A stretch of DNA of 64,000 bases from Marthasterias glacialis (GCA_911728455.2 OU452232.1:496001-560000), one strand, 5' to 3'. Shown: positions 25,543 through 38,710, counted from the stretch's first letter. Notes: a model not told the origin generated them from the sequence alone. Made by a program: numbers and translations.

Positions 25543-26739
25543 GTATGAGATGAGAGGAATCATGTGGTGTGTCTTAGAAGAAAGAAACTAGAAGTTGACA
25601 CAAATCCACTGACAAATATCAGAAAACTGCGGCTAAAAGTATTGCTTCAAAGTTCAGCAAGGCAAAATTGTTTTGCAAAACAGCAGAAAAATGGGCACTC
25701 TGTATGAGTGCAACACATAGGCCTACATACCACCAGGTAACTTGCTTCATAAAAGTTCATATCAAGTTCAACAAACAGTACAACCATAGAATTATATTCA
25801 AATAACAATGGCACATGCAGCTTTGTGAGTTTTACTCAGAAGTGTTATATTGGCTTCATGCTTCATTGCTTTCTTTGTATGTTGTACCAAGCGATACCAG
25901 GCAGCCAAATTAGGTACCTACTGTACACTGTACATGCTACGTGACTGTAGGAGGAAATAACCGTGTAAAAATTGTTATTCTCAGCGCCATTTTGGAAGGG
26001 TAGACCAGCTCCGTTATTACTGACTATCAGAATTAATTGTTGTGAACTTAGCAAGAGAAAACACCTTGATTTGAGTTCACTAATACTTGGGACAAGCCTG
26101 GGACACTACTGCAGGACATATGTAGATGTAGGACGATTGACAGTGGTTAACAGTGCACAGTGATTATAGGTGAGTACAGATCACAAATTCATTCAACTTC
26201 ACAAATAGTGTAAGCTATGTAGTAAAAAATGTCAATCAATCTAATTGCTTAAGACTAAAAACTTGAAAATAAAATTTGAAGACCCCGATTTTAATTTCAG
26301 TTTCAACAATCCTAATTAAGAGTGGGTCCACGTATATACTTCATATTTATGTCCTCGGTCAAAATTTTTTATTTTTTTATGCCCCACCGGCAAAGCCGAA
26401 GGGGCATACAGTGTTTGCCTTGTTTAAAAAAAAAACAGGGCTAGGAAAGCAAGTAACAAAAAAAGATACTTTAATCTTTCCCAAAGGCACGTTACCATGG
26501 TAGCTGGCTATTTCATGTTTTATGCATTTCGGGCAAATTTGGGAGTCACCAAACCAAAATGGAAAATTCTGTCACAAAACCAATTCTATCATTACAAAGT
26601 ATCATCCTTGACCTTACTTCAGATATTAAAAACAGTTTAAATGTCACCCATGCTATTTTTAGAGCATGCCTTAAAGCATGTTTTTACAAAAGGTCGACTT
26701 ACCAGGGGTCTCAGAATATTTCGCGAAAAAAGGATTACT
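25543..26739. other. Spacer before foldback element, unit 2
   Basis: 25543-26270 matches 13752-14540. From about 26370 the sequence has a hairpin TATGCCCC...GGGGCATA (26378-26408), a dispersed-repeat terminus. No gene is supported. Confidence 0.45.
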
Positions 26740-28185
26740 TTTATGAATCTTGGGCCCTTTTCATATGTTAAGAGTGAGTTGTAGGCCTATGATTTACTTC
26801 TAATGTAAAAGCAGCATTTTTGTTTGCCAATTTTTAATTTTTCAACCCCCTCCCCAACTTTTCTAGCATTCTATCTTCTGGTTTTATTTAAGTGGAATGA
26901 AGAAAAAAATTAAACAGTACCTGTCAAATTTATAAAGCATAATGTATACAGACTCCAATTAAAGCATTATTTTCACAACACTTCAGTCCCTTGAAGCATG
27001 TCACCCTTAAAAAAACACAATTTTATTGCTTGCAATTGGTATGTTAGGTACCAATGTTAGGTTTTACTTTAGTTTTAAGCAATAGTCAACCCAAAAGGAA
27101 CACTTATCAAGAATCTGGTGCCTTTTTTCAAATCATAAGAGTGGTTGTAAGCCTGTGAATTAAACTTACCTAATGCAGAGCATTGACTAACCTACCCCCA
27201 CAGCCCCCCAACCCAGCATGTTTCAGGCTCCATTTTTTAATAAAAAAGGAGGAAGCAATACTTGTTGTGAACTAAAGCATTATTTCTACAGAACCTAAAA
27301 GCTCCTCTTTTAGGATGTCACCCCTGCTTTGGTGTTCAAAGTGTTACTTTATAGCGCCCCCTTTTGATGAATCTCTCTCTAAAAAGAAAAAAAGGAAACT
27401 TACACAATATTGTTTGAAACAGCAATAAATTGGCTCAGAAATATTGTGGTTGTAATTGTGAGCCAAAATGAATACAAGTTATTGGTGGTACACACATTTG
27501 TGGCATTGATCCTGGGGTGAGGTTGTATTATGTGTGCAGTGGTGCAAATAACAAAAGAGGTAGGAGTCTTTACTGTGAATCACATGTAGATAACTCAGAC
27601 AGAAACATTCGATAACTTTGTTTCAGGTGATCACTGAGGCATACTAACTTAAACCTTAGTAAAATATAGAATGGAAAACTAAACCAAACTAGCCTCTTTG
27701 CAGGATCATTATATCATCTTCAGCCTAAAACTGTCAAAAACAGTTTTCCATGACCTTGGTACGCAAGATCTGCTTGATAAGCTTAAGAGGTGTGTATTCT
27801 ACTGAGGTTTTTCTTTGTTGAGAAAGAGGTTCATCAAAAGGGACCACTATAAAGCAACACTTTGAATACCAAAGCAAGCAAGAAATCAAGCTTTAGGGGT
27901 GACATCCTTAAAGGGGGCTTTTAGGTTCTGTAGAAAAAATAATGCTTTAGGTTGAGTCTGTATAGATACTGGTTCAATGCTTAAGTTCACAACAAGTATT
28001 GTTTCCATCAGAAAAATGTAGCCTGAAACATGCTGGGTTGGGGGTTGGGGAAAGAGGGCGGATAGGGAGTTAGTCAATGCCACAAATTGAGAAGAAGGAG
28101 TAATTCATAGGCTTACAACTCACTGTTATGATTTTAAAAAGGCACCAGATTCTTGAGAGGTGTTCCTTTTGGGTACATTGTTAAT

Positions 28186-29240
28186 TTGAACTGAAGTAAA
28201 ACCTTGCATTTCATTTTTAGCAAAAGAGGACACCATAGCAAAACATTTTTACGTACCAATTGCAAGCAATAAAGTTGTGTTTTTGAAGGGTGACAAACTG
28301 AAGTAAAACCTTGCATTTCATTTTTAACAAAAGAGGGCACCTTAACAAAACAATTGTACTTACCAATTGGTCACTCACACCACAAAGTAGCGCACTTGTA
28401 CATACCAGTAAAAAGTAGCAATCAGAGAAAATGACGTCTAAAGCTGAAGGCTTTTTAAAACGCCACTATCCTTTAGAATTTCAGAGTGTTTTCAACTGGT
28501 TTTCTCGTTGTAGATTCTGGATGCTTTGAACTTGATAAATATACTGCTTTTGTCTGCTTTGCATTCTAAATTAACAAGCAATAAAGGAAAAAGGGTGCGT
28601 GCTACTTCGTGAAACCGAAAAAGAAGCAAAATAGACTATTTCCGATTTCACGAAGTAACACTCTCCAATGTATTAGTAATGCAAACTTGTGCGCAAGGAC
28701 AGTGCTACTTCGTGAAATTGTTTTGTTCACATTTGAGTATGGTGCGCGCCATGCATTTCAATGGTAAATGTTACTTGTGTGCTAGTTAGTGAAAACAAAG
28801 ATTGTCAATTTCGGGCAAATGTTGCCATACATAATTATTATGATTAAAAAAGTAAGGCAAGTGAAGTTTTGAAACTTCATGAAACTGTAGGGCATGACGA
28901 AAAAAAAAAAAAAAAACCAAAAACTGAAACAAATATGGTTTTGTACACAAGGTGCTACTTTGTGGCGTCGGTGACGAATTGCAAGCAATAAAGATGTGTT
29001 TTTGAAGGGTGACAAACTGAAGTAAAACCTTGCATTTCATTTTTAACAAAAGAGGGCACCTTAACAAAACAATTGTACTTACCAATTGCAAGCAATAAAG
29101 TTGTGTTTTTGAAGGGTGACAAACTGAAGTAAAACCTTGCATTTAATTTTTAACAAAAGAGGGCACCTTAACAAAACAATTTTACTTACCAATTGCAAGC
29201 AATAAAGATGTTTTTGAAGGGTGACAAAAAGAGGGCACCT
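28186..29240. repeat. 107-bp tandem subrepeat in foldback arm, unit 2
   Basis: About four to five partial or complete units with the core ACTGAAGTAAAACCTTGC and CCAATTGCAAGCAATAAAG, interrupted by the insertion at 28370-28976. Minus-strand ORFs here are repeat artefacts. Confidence 0.8.
28370..28976. mobile_element. 607-bp MITE-like insertion inside a 107-bp subrepeat
   Basis: Flanked by AATTG on both sides (28365-28369 and 28977-28981), with imperfect terminal inverted repeats: GTCACTCACACCACAAAG at the left and CTTTGTGGCGTCGGTGAC at the right. Internally, CTACTTCGTGAAA and its inverse TTTCACGAAGTA recur, giving nested hairpins. It is absent from the matching place in units 3 and 4. No ORF. 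Superfamily unassigned. Confidence 0.72.
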
Positions 29241-29886
29241 TAACAAAGTGACATGCTTAAAGGGGCTGTTGGGTTATGTAAAAATAATGCTTTAGTTGGA
29301 GTCTGTAACATGCTTTATAAAGTTGACAAGAACTGTTTCATTTTTGTATTCATGCCTCTTAAATAAAATCAGAAGATCAAATGCTAGAACAGTTGGGGAG
29401 GGGGTTAAAAAATCAAATTTTGCAAACCAAAATGCTGCTTATCCAATAGAAGTTAAACATATGCCTGCAACTCACTCTTAAAATATGAAAAATTCCAAGA
29501 TTCATACAAGTGTTCCTTTTGTTGTGTATTATTACTTCAAACTGAAGGAAAACCTTAAATTTCATGTTTCCGTTTTTGTGGGAAGATTACAATTTTTGAT
29601 GCAATACTTAGTGGAGCAGGTACAAACTTAGTGATTTTCCTTGAAATCGGGCAATCAGCTTGCCTTCTACTTTTTAAGCAACCGTCTTTTTCAATGTAAA
29701 CTAAAATCTGAATTCCCTGTGGTATTAGGAATGCTGGGTTTTGATAAATACAGCTTCACTATCGGCTTGATTGCCTGAATTGTTGCAGCATTTGGAAGTG
29801 TGACCAATGAAGAGCTATAATCACTGAGACTTAAAAGATTTGAATATAAATACTAAATCCTCAGACAAAAATTTTACACCACCGTG

Positions 29887-30032
29887 GTGAGTCCGGTACC
29901 TCTTTTGAATGTATGTTTTGTTTCATTGCATTCCCTCAATAATGTACTGCGTATTTATCATTGTTTTGTTTCCCAGCTGAAAGTGATGCATATTATATTA
30001 TCTTTGCTCTTTGATATTAATTTCCAGATAAA
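29887..30032 (+). promoter_or_regulatory. Candidate 5'-UTR intron of gene 2
   Basis: A consensus donor (GTG then GTGAGT, from 29887) precedes the acceptor TTTCCAG (exon from 30028) five bases before the ATG. The pair is conserved upstream of genes 3 and 4. This implies a non-coding first exon ending at 29886, with its start unknown. Confidence 0.45.
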
Positions 30033-31299
30033 ATGGCATCTTCTAACCCATCAAAGGTTTCAGCTCTAGAGAAAATCAGAAAGGATCATCTGGAGTGCAG
30101 TATTTGCCAAGAAGAATACACAGAACCCAAACTACTGGACTGTCTTCACAGCTTCTGTAAAAACTGCATAACTGAATATCACTCTTCCAATGTTAAGAAT
30201 ACTAAGATGATTAGTTGTCCACTGTGTCGACAGGAGACACAACTTCCTGAGAAGGGTGTTCAAGATCTCAAGACTAACATCATTCTAGCTGGTCTTGCAC
30301 TTCAAGTAAAGCAACTCAGCTCATCAGAAAACACCAAGTTGATCTGTAAACTATGCAAAGAGGAAAATGAAGCAACCCATTTCTGTTTAGACTGCCCTGT
30401 GTTTATCTGTGCAACTTGCAAAGAAATTCACAACCAAATTCCAGCATCATCAAGCCACACAGTAGCTACTTTGAAAGACATTCTTGATGGGAAGATTTCA
30501 TCAAAAAAGAAGATACAAAAACGTTATCCAGAATGCCAGACTCATGAAGGTGAAGCGATGAGGTTTTTTTGTACAACATGTGATGTGATGATTTGTAGAG
30601 ATTGCGTTGTCATAGACCACTGTAAACCACAACATGAGTATATTGACTGCAACCAAGCCTCATCCACATATAAACAGTCATTGGCTCAACTCATGACTCC
30701 CCTTGAAGAAATCCTAAAGAAACTTGAACAATCTCAAGCAACTGCCTCAACACTGAAAGACAACCTAGATGTTTCAGTTGAGAGAACCATGGCAGAGGTG
30801 AAGAACAGAGCTGATGAGATCAGGGCTGAGGTAACTGCTCAAGAGAGTCGCATCATGGATGAAATAAAAACCATCCACAAAGATCAGAACAAGAAAATGA
30901 AGGAATATGAGCAAACAGTGAGTGTAAACTCACAGCAAATACAGCAATCACTGCAGAAAGCCAAAGATGTCAGCAAGATTTCTTCAGCTCCTGACTTCCT
31001 TGCACTCTATCCTACTATCAGTAAGGACTTGAAATTACTCAGAGGTCAAAATCAACCCAAGATAGATTCTACCCTTTCCCATCTGAGATTCAATCCAGGG
31101 GTTTGTGACATCACCCTGGGTAATCTCATTGGACTAAGGTGGGAGCTGTGTTTGGAGTTTAAGGATGGTTTCAGCGGGGCTCAGGGTATTGATGCTTCTC
31201 TACCTGGGGATGAGGTGGCAGTGGCAGACTACTGGAATAAAAGAGTGGTAATCTATGACACTAAGGGACACCAGAAGAAAACTATCCAATCATCAGACA
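30033..31299 (+). CDS. TRIM-NHL gene 2, exon 1: RING, two B-boxes, coiled coil, first blade
   Basis: First coding exon of a 626-aa predicted E3 ubiquitin ligase, joined to 32521-33134. RING ligands are C22, C25, C37, H39, C42, C45, C62 and C65. B-box 1 ligands are C105, C108, C118, C121, C126, C129, H133 and H142. B-box 2 ligands are C168, H171, C180, C183, C188, C191, H196 and H201. The coiled coil is about 210-320. It is almost identical to gene 1 through the coiled coil, but the RING loop (YHSSNVKNTKMIS) and B-box 1 (FICATCKEIHNQIPASSS) differ. If the intron is not removed, translation adds SKFLTKSLI and stops, giving a propeller-less form. The ATG lies 5 nt after a conserved acceptor. Confidence 0.93.
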
Positions 31300-31609
31300 G
31301 TAAGTTCCTTACAAAGTCATTGATTTAGAGGTATAGTACTTTGTGCAAAGTTCTAACAGTGTAAAAATAAGACTTGATTTGTTATCAGGGTGACAGTCAA
31401 AGTGTATTTCATGAGAATAATTAGCTATTCTTGTCCAATACTGTAATCAAACCAGAGATTTTATCAAACAATATTTTGATGTCATCAAATGAAATCACTA
31501 ACTGAAAATGATATCTACATGTATATCAGACATGATTGCAATAGATAAAAGGAATAGTCAAAGTGCATGTCATGAAAATGATTGATTATTGCTATTCCAT
31601 TGTTTTTAA

Positions 31610-32334
31610 CCCTATCAGGACCGGGCTTTCTGTATTTTTTGTCCGAATGTTTTGAAACCTGGCAAACTTTTTACATTTTAACAAGATAAATATAATTTGA
31701 ACCTAATTTAGTCACTGGAGTTATCTTTAGGAGGCATAATAATTCATTAATTTATCCCATTTTCGGGAAAAAAAATGTTTTTTTGCATTTTTTTCTCTTA
31801 ATAATCAAAATGGCCGCCGCCAAGGGCCCAGGGAGAAATGATAGGGCTTGATTGACAAATCTGAACATTTTTTGGGTCTGAAAAAAAATAAATTAGCTGG
31901 TTGAAAATGTTCCATTGTTAAAAAACTTGATATAATTTGACCCCCTAATTACAGGCTGAAAACACAAAATCCAAGATGGCCGCCAAAAATGGCAACCATT
32001 TTAAATTCCAGAAACCATTTCAGACTATCACGTGACTCATCACTATCACTTTTCTGGCAAAAAAACATAAAATAAGTGGAAATTATGTCGAAAAAAGTTT
32101 TAAAAATCACTAAAAAACAGTAAAATCGTGTGACCGAAGGTCAAACAAATGGTTGCCATGGCAACAGATAACCCCGGTATCAATTATTTTTTGCCAATAT
32201 GATCCTAGATATATTTTAGGAAAAGTCAGATAATTTCGCGGTGATCAGACTAAGTGTTCAAAAGTTATGGGGAAAAAATTGGTAGGGAGGGCACATTGTG
32301 CCCCCCCCCCCCCCCCCCCCCGGTCCTGATAGGG
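31610..32334 (+). mobile_element. piggyBac-like MITE in gene 2 intron (element A)
   Basis: TTAA flanks at 31606-31609 and 32335-32338, with the same CCCTATCAGGACCGGG ends as the gene 1 copy. At 725 bp it lacks about 200 bp just inside the left end. A run of more than 20 C occurs near the right end. Non-coding. Confidence 0.85.
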
Positions 32335-32520
32335 TTAAAACAAGTGAAATATGAAATAAACAAAGTAAAAAGGCCTTTAATGACCTGTGAAAAAATATTA
32401 TTTAAGAATAATTCCTTTTAAAAATTTTTGTAAAAAGCAACTTAAACTGGTCATAGATATTAATTTGAATGTGAATGATCATTGTATTGAGTTATATCCA
32501 TTTACTCATTTGTTTTCCAG

Positions 32521-33134
32521 AACCACGGGCTGTTGCAGCATTCCAGAATCAGTTAGTTGTTGTAGATACAACCAACTCTGTCAAGATGTACAATAAGAAT
32601 GGCACAAAGGGATTGGATTTCTACACAGTGCCTCATAGTGAAGTGGGCAAGACAGCAGTAACCCTCCGCAGTGTAGCAGTCATGAAGGATACAATCATTG
32701 TGGGTGATTTGGGGAGGTCAGTTATAACTAAACACAGCTCCAGTGATGGTTCACTCATAGACACTGTTTCAGTTAAGACTCAACCTTGGTTCTTGGCCAT
32801 TGACAGCAAGGATAGAGTTGTAGTCAGTGGTTGGGACCAACAACAAGCGGACATTGTTGATGACAATGGTGCTACACTAATCACCATCAAACCAACCATC
32901 AATGGTCAGCAAGTTCAATACTGCAGAGGTGTATGCTGTGACAGCTCAGCTATCTACATTGCAGTGTGCAATGGGTTCAACACTGGTCATATTCATCAGT
33001 ATGACACTGAGGGTAGATTTCTCAGCTGTATTGCTCAGGGTCTGTACTTGCCATGTGGAATCTCATTGACATCAGATGGGCAGCAGCTGGCAGTGACAGA
33101 CTGGACATCATTGAAGATTTATAACAAGGTGTAA
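32521..33134 (+). CDS. TRIM-NHL gene 2, exon 2: propeller blades 2-6
   Basis: Terminal exon, phase 1, acceptor TTTTCCAG, ending TAA, completing the 626-aa protein. Blade framework residues equal those of genes 1 and 3. Variable positions include KPRAVA, TLRSVAV, GDLGRS, QPWFLAI, QYCRGV, YLPCGI and TDWTSL. These fall just before the first strand and just after the second strand of the blades, the same face in a six-bladed NHL fold. Compared with gene 3 I count about two silent changes and roughly 20 replacement base changes by eye. Confidence 0.92.
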
Positions 33135-33429
33135 TGTTATCCAATAATTAGGATACTGGTCAAATATTGTCTTGTCAAGATACAAATGCTACAAGTACAT
33201 GTACAACATGTACATTGACATGAAATGACCACAATGTGTCAATACTTCTCAATAGAATTCAATTCCCAAAAGATTTGTGTTATTCATTCTTTCATTCAAA
33301 CCTTAATCTTATCAGTTTCAATTTTATGTAAAACACTCACTGTAAGTTCAATTGTCCAATAATTTCAGTAAAAGAAACAATATTTTTGTATCAAACCTAA
33401 ATGTAATTAACGCTATTTATATGTATTAA

Positions 33430-34200
33430 TCCTATCAGAACCGGGGAGCACAATGTGCCCCCCCTACCAATTTTTTCCCATGACTTTTCATCGCTTAGAT
33501 TGATCACCGCGAAATTTATTGACATTTCCCAAAATATATTGAGGATCATATTGGCAAAAAATACATGATATCGGGGCTTAACGTTGCCATGACAACCATT
33601 TCTTTGACCTTGGGTCACACGATTTTACTGTTTTTGAGTGATTTTTTTACACTTTTTGAACATAATTTCCACTTTTTTTTTATTTCTTTGCCAGAAAAGT
33701 GATAGCGATGAGTCACCTGAAAGTTTGATATGGTTTTGGGAATTCAAAATGGCCGCCATTTTTAGCGGCCATCTTGTATTTTCTGTTTTCAGCCTGTAAT
33801 TAAGGGGTCAAATTTTATCAAGTTTTTTAACAATAGAATTCTTAACATGCTAATTTCTTACTTTTCAGAACCAAGCCTTATTATTTCTCCCTGGGTTCTT
33901 GGCAGCGGCCATTTTGGTTTTTGTGTGAAAAAAAACGTTTCCCCGAAAATGGGATAAATTAATGGATTAAAACGCACCCAAAGGTGACTCCAGTAACTAA
34001 ATAAGGTTCGAGTTATATTGATGGGGAAAACACGATTTTTGACCCAAAAACGCCTTCTAGTGACGATTTTTTGAAATTTGTTTATGTTATCTTGTAGACT
34101 TGGTGAAATAAAAAACTTGTGGTAAGTTTTTTCAAAATCGGTCAATTGCTTTGCAAAATACAAAGGGGGGGGGGGTGCAAAAAGCCCGGTCCTAATAGGG
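33430..34200 (-). mobile_element. piggyBac-like MITE downstream of gene 2 (element B)
   Basis: Reverse-oriented copy flanked by TTAA (33426-33429 and 34201-34204). It contains AATAAA at 34107-34112 and a small internal deletion near 33866 and 34022 relative to the gene 1 copy. Confidence 0.83.
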
Positions 34201-34986
34201 TTAAGTGATTGTTGATGTCGTATTTCAAAATATAAAACTGTTGTCACAGATTCAATTTATTAAGTTGGTTCTTTTTTTAATTTTTTCACTTGTACGTTTC
34301 ATTGTCACAATTTATTATTTAAAAAAAAAAAAAGGAAAATCACAAACTTGTACAAAAATCAACTCATTCATGATGATGTTTTCAGTAAACTGAAACCTGA
34401 TAACAGTATTAAAATAAACCTGTGACAATTTTACCAAGTTTGATGATAATTATTATTAATAAGCAATTTTAATTTGATTTATTTGTTGACATGGATTTGA
34501 TACACACTGTATTTACTTTGATTTGGCATGTCAAAATAAGAGCACAGTGTTCAAGAAACCAGTTTCTCTCAAATGGAAGTAATTCGAAAAGGAATATTTC
34601 TCAGGACACTTCCATGTAAAATTGTTCCATTTAATACTTTCCTGACAGAATCAATCATGTATCACACATTTTAAAAACAAAATGGCTTAACATCAGAATC
34701 CAAAATCAGTGAGAGTGTAAAAATTACTGGCATGTTTATTCAAATAAAATTTGAAATTAAAATTGTACCAATTGTTATTTTCTTGGCAGTATGAATCATG
34801 TATCATACCTTTAAAGGAAGTTGTCACGTATCAAAATCTAGAAATAGTGACAGTGTAAAAGTTATTGGCATTGTGTAATAGAGGCCATGAACATTTCAAT
34901 AAGTGTTCAGTATGTAAACCTTGATACATGTAGCAGTGTACAAGAAACCAACATCAACAAAGCAATCTCTTGTGGGATGGTTGCAG

Positions 34987-35138
34987 CAGGAGATTTTTAA
35001 GATGATGGTGGCAGCAGACACAACGTTCCTTTTGGAAAATTCCTATCATGCGCGCTCATGCTCAGTACTGCGTGTGTTGTTCTGAGCGTGCATGCTACTG
35101 GTAAGAACTGTAAAGAAGGACTATTCCAAAGTCTCCTG
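34987..35138. mobile_element. 152-bp MITE-like insertion, unit 2
   Basis: Ends are CAGGAGATTTT and the inverse of AAAGTCTCCTG. It interrupts the junction GTTGCAG/TTAGTACAGG, which is uninterrupted in unit 1 and again later in this unit (near 36048-36064). The interior is rich in GCATGC-like palindromic motifs. No clear target duplication. Confidence 0.55.
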
Positions 35139-35411
35139 TTAGTACAGGATACTCAATTTCAATCAACATTTGTTTTCACCTAATGTTGACAACAAGAACA
35201 AACATGTACATCTATGTATAATGATTGACTTGGTTAATATAAAGGGGTTTACCTTATCAATACTTAAAGTATGTTTTTGTATTGTCTAAACAGTGATAAG
35301 TGACACTTTACTAGATTGTAGATTCATTAAGCAAATTTAACACTTTCAAAGTGTAGTCACTGATCACACACATGTAAATGTGGGATTCAACTCTTCAGTT
35401 TTAAGCGTGTG

Positions 35412-35957
35412 TAACCAGAAACATTGGATTCTGATTCAATAACCACTGTTGGCAACTGTGGAGTAGGTTTGCCCTTGCAGATACCATTAATAGTCTGATC
35501 ATGGTGTGGAAAAAGTAGAACTAGAAACATTGGATTCTGATTTAATAACACTGTTGGCAACTGTGAAGTAGGTTTGCCCTTGTAGATACAATTAATAGTC
35601 TGATCATGGTGTGGAAAAAGGAGAACCAGAAACATTGGATTCTGATTCAATAAACACTGTTGGCAACTGTGGAGTTGGTTTGCCCTTGTAGATACAATTA
35701 ATAGTCTGATCATGGTGTGGAAAAAGTAGAACTAGAAACATTGGATTCTGATTCAATAAACACTGTTGGCAACTGTGGAGTTGGTTTGCCCTTGTAGATA
35801 CAATTAATAGTCTGATCATGGTGTGGAAAAAGTAGAACTAGAAACATTGGATTCTGATTTAATAGCACTGTTGGCAACTGTGAAGTAGGTTTGCCCTTGT
35901 AGATACAATTAATAGTCTGATCATGGTGTGGAAAAAGTAGAACTAGAAACATTGGAT
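35412..35957. repeat. 106-bp minisatellite, unit 2, first array (about 5 units)
   Basis: Same unit as 22651-24230. One unit type has a shortened TTTAATAACACTG or TTTAATAGCACTG variant and GTGAAGTAGG. The array ends abruptly in a duplicated stretch (CACAAGATCACAAG onward) that repeats the sequence upstream of the array. Confidence 0.93.
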
Positions 35958-36402
35958 TCACAAGATCACAAGTGTACAGTATGTAAACCTTGATACATGT
36001 AGCAGTGTACAAGAAACCAATATCAACAAAGCAATCTCTTGTTGGATGGTTGCAGTTAGTACAGGATACTCAATATTCTATATTCAAGATTGACTATCTA
36101 TATTTTGATGATTAGTTATCAGAAAAATAGACATGCTCTGCTGGTGGAGCAGAGATTGTATATATGTTTCAATTCTTTTTAACTGAGAAGTTTTATCGGC
36201 ATCAACATTTGTTTACACTCAATGTTGACAACAAAACCAATTATGTTCATCTATGCATTATAATCAAATTGTTAAATGGAAAAGGTTTTACCTGATCAAT
36301 AGTTTAATTATGTTTTTGTATTGTACAAACATGGGTTAGGTTTAATTGGATCTAGATTCAGGGTTACTTTTGAGTCAGGAGTTTTTAGAGCACAAGAAAA
36401 CC

Positions 36403-36606
36403 GCGGAGTAGGTTTGCCCTTGTAGATACAATTAATAGTCTGATTATGGTGTGAAAAAAGTAGAACTAGAAACATTGGATTCTGATTCAATAAACACTGT
36501 TGGCAACTGTGGAGTGGGTTTGCGCCCTTGTAGATACAATTAATAGTCTGATCATGGTGTGGAAAAAGTACAACTAGAAACATTGGATTCTGATTCAATA
36601 AACACT
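36403..36606. repeat. 106-bp minisatellite, unit 2, second array (about 2 units)
   Basis: It occupies the position of the long 15-unit array of unit 1, reduced to two units, one with an inserted GC (TTTGCGCCC). Confidence 0.93.
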
Positions 36607-37443
36607 ATTGTTTACAGAGTTGATGAGATATCTGATGTCATAACTTCATAATGGTCTATGTACATCGTTGTAAGCATTCAGGTTACATTACAACATTCCT
36701 ATATCTTCATTTGATTTTTCCATTTGTTATTATTCATTATTCTCCCAACTATCTAGCTGTGCATTTATATTAAGGAACAGGTGTACAATATGATCAAGTG
36801 ATACAAATACTGCATGTCAGTTTGCTATTTGACCTAAAGTGGGAATCAATTTAAATTGTATGAAATAACCAAGAATGTTTCTGTAGTTAGCTCATTTATA
36901 TAACATGTTGTTTAATTGGAGTTTTGCAGTAAGTTGGTTCTGTATATAATTAAGATTGACATTACAGTGTTTTATTGCTCATGTAGACTTGTATTGATTA
37001 ATACTACTCTGTCTCTAAATATTGTATTATTATTTCTGTCAAGTGAAGATTGATTCCACTAACTCTCTGTCTCATTCAATTTCCACATAGTTTATGGACC
37101 AGGAAGATCTTCTCATCTAAAGTGAAGACAAATCCAATCAAACCTTCAAATAACTACAACTTCAAAACATTATTGTATTACTTTTATTGTTTCTGTAACA
37201 ATGACAATAGGGTTAGAAATGGTGGCTTTTAAATGATTTATATAAAAAGTATATCACTAATCAAGACAAATAAAGTTATTCAGAAAAAAAATGTAATGGC
37301 AAATCTCAAAGAGCTCTTCTTAATGTGTTCAAAATGGTAAATATTATGTTGTATTATTTTGGTTTTTACATTACATGTACAACCATGTGTGATAAGCACT
37401 GTACATTCAAGTCCTGCTGAACATCTACAGGAATACTAACTAC
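36607..37443. other. Spacer after minisatellite, unit 2
   Basis: Matches 24231-25066. No supported gene. Confidence 0.45.
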
Positions 37444-37513
37444 TCAGGTGGGATTCGAACCCTCTATCTCTGCATTTTAGATCAGATGTCTGAACCACCC
37501 AGTGACTAGAAGC
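37444..37513 (-). repeat. tRNA-like SINE, minus strand (copy 3 of 4)
   Basis: Same element as 13277-13346; perfect B box on the minus strand. Confidence 0.5.
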
Positions 37514-37810
37514 CAGTTTGAACCCTGTAATAAGCAGTGGATACCGTATACATTGAATACATGTAATAATTGCATCCAGGAAAAAGACTTTTATTTTGGT
37601 TAGACCCTTACACTGATGTGTGATAAGCACTTTATACTGAGTGCTTTCAGAGTCTTGTGGGAAAACACAAAAAAGACTTCAACAAAGGAAGACTTCTAGA
37701 CAGAAGATGTTTAACTCATGAATTCTGTTATGGACATGGTGTAAGTGTCATCATGTCTATCAGTTTCACTTTCACATCATCTTCCTCTTTGTCATCTTTG
37801 TTCTTTACAG

Positions 37811-37918
37811 AAGGAGAACTCAAGTCTAGTTCAGCATCTTGAGGATGAGGAGTGTGGTAGTCTAAAGCTGAAGCAGATGATGTCACTGCTGGAGCATGAA
37901 CTAGACTAAAGAAATCAG
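37811..37918 (+). pseudogene. 108-nt possible coiled-coil exon, copy 3 (in-frame stop)
   Basis: Same 36-codon phase-0 exon, with TAA in the position where copy 4 has CAA. The upstream mini-exon candidate has lost one base from an A-run (CAACAAAGG), shifting its frame. Confidence 0.35.
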
Positions 37919-38710
37919 GTATGAGATGAGAGGAATCATGTGGTGTGTCTTAGAAGAAAGAAAGTAAAGTTGACACAAATCCCCTGCCTGCTGCTGAGAG
38001 TATTGCTTCAAAATATTCTGTAAGCAAAAATAGAGTGAGACAGGGTCCAAGTTGATTCAAGCCAAATTGCTGTGCTTACTACAGCTTAATGTTAATGTTA
38101 TTAACAATCAAGAAGACTGGTGCATTCTAAGTTAATTTGAAGTATTGAGACAAGAATTACTTGCTTTGGTTACAGTGAACAGAAGATTAGAACAGAACTT
38201 CTTGCTGTCCTCTATTTCCTCAAGCGTTGTTAATTCATGTTGTTTTTAAGGATTATAAAATAGTAATAATTTGTTAAAATTGTCTGATATTAACACAATA
38301 ACACTTGACAAACCACCCTGTGTTGGTAAATTTTCTCTATATTAAATCTGCAACAATTATCCATACACAAGTTGTGCAGACCCAGTATCTGGGGCGCTGT
38401 ACTCCTTTTTTTAAATTGTGACTTAGACAGTCGTGCTAGCACCCCAGAGAAGCATGGTGTTACTCGCTTTGATGAACGCTATGATTTGCTATGACGGTGT
38501 ATTGCCCTGTTCCCAAAAATTGCCCACAGGCATTGAAAATCAGCTTTAAAACCCTTGACACAAAAAGCAACTTTGACAGGCAACTTGGAGGCAACCAACA
38601 GGACAGCATTCAAAAGAAACACTTCAGTTGCTCAAGAGTGTCTTACAATCTCTAATCAAATAATGGACACATGAAATGTAAATGGACTGTCTGGATTTCT
38701 TTGATTACAG

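Larger units (their letters stand above)
26740..29515. mobile_element. Foldback element upstream of TRIM gene 2
   Basis: Left arm (about 26740-27383) and right arm (about 27810-29515) are reverse complements over several hundred bases. Examples are the ATGAATCTTGG ends, AACCCCCTCCCCAA against its inverse at 29395-29405, and AATCTGGTGCC against GGCACCAGATTC. The central spacer is about 430 bp. The right arm contains tandem copies of a 107-bp subrepeat and a separate 607-bp insertion. Long inverted repeats built of subrepeats recall Drosophila FB and sea-urchin TU elements. No coding capacity is seen. It ends about 520 bp before the gene's ATG. Confidence 0.75.

Noticed and set aside
26378-26408. 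TATGCCCC...GGGGCATA hairpin as a terminator or regulatory RNA
   Set aside because: Resembles the terminus of a dispersed invertebrate repeat; single copy here and no transcription context.
29845-29852. TATAAATA upstream of TRIM gene 2 as a TATA box
   Set aside because: It lies only about 40 bp before the inferred donor, would leave a first exon of about 10 nt, and is changed to TATACATA or TATACACA in genes 4 and 3.
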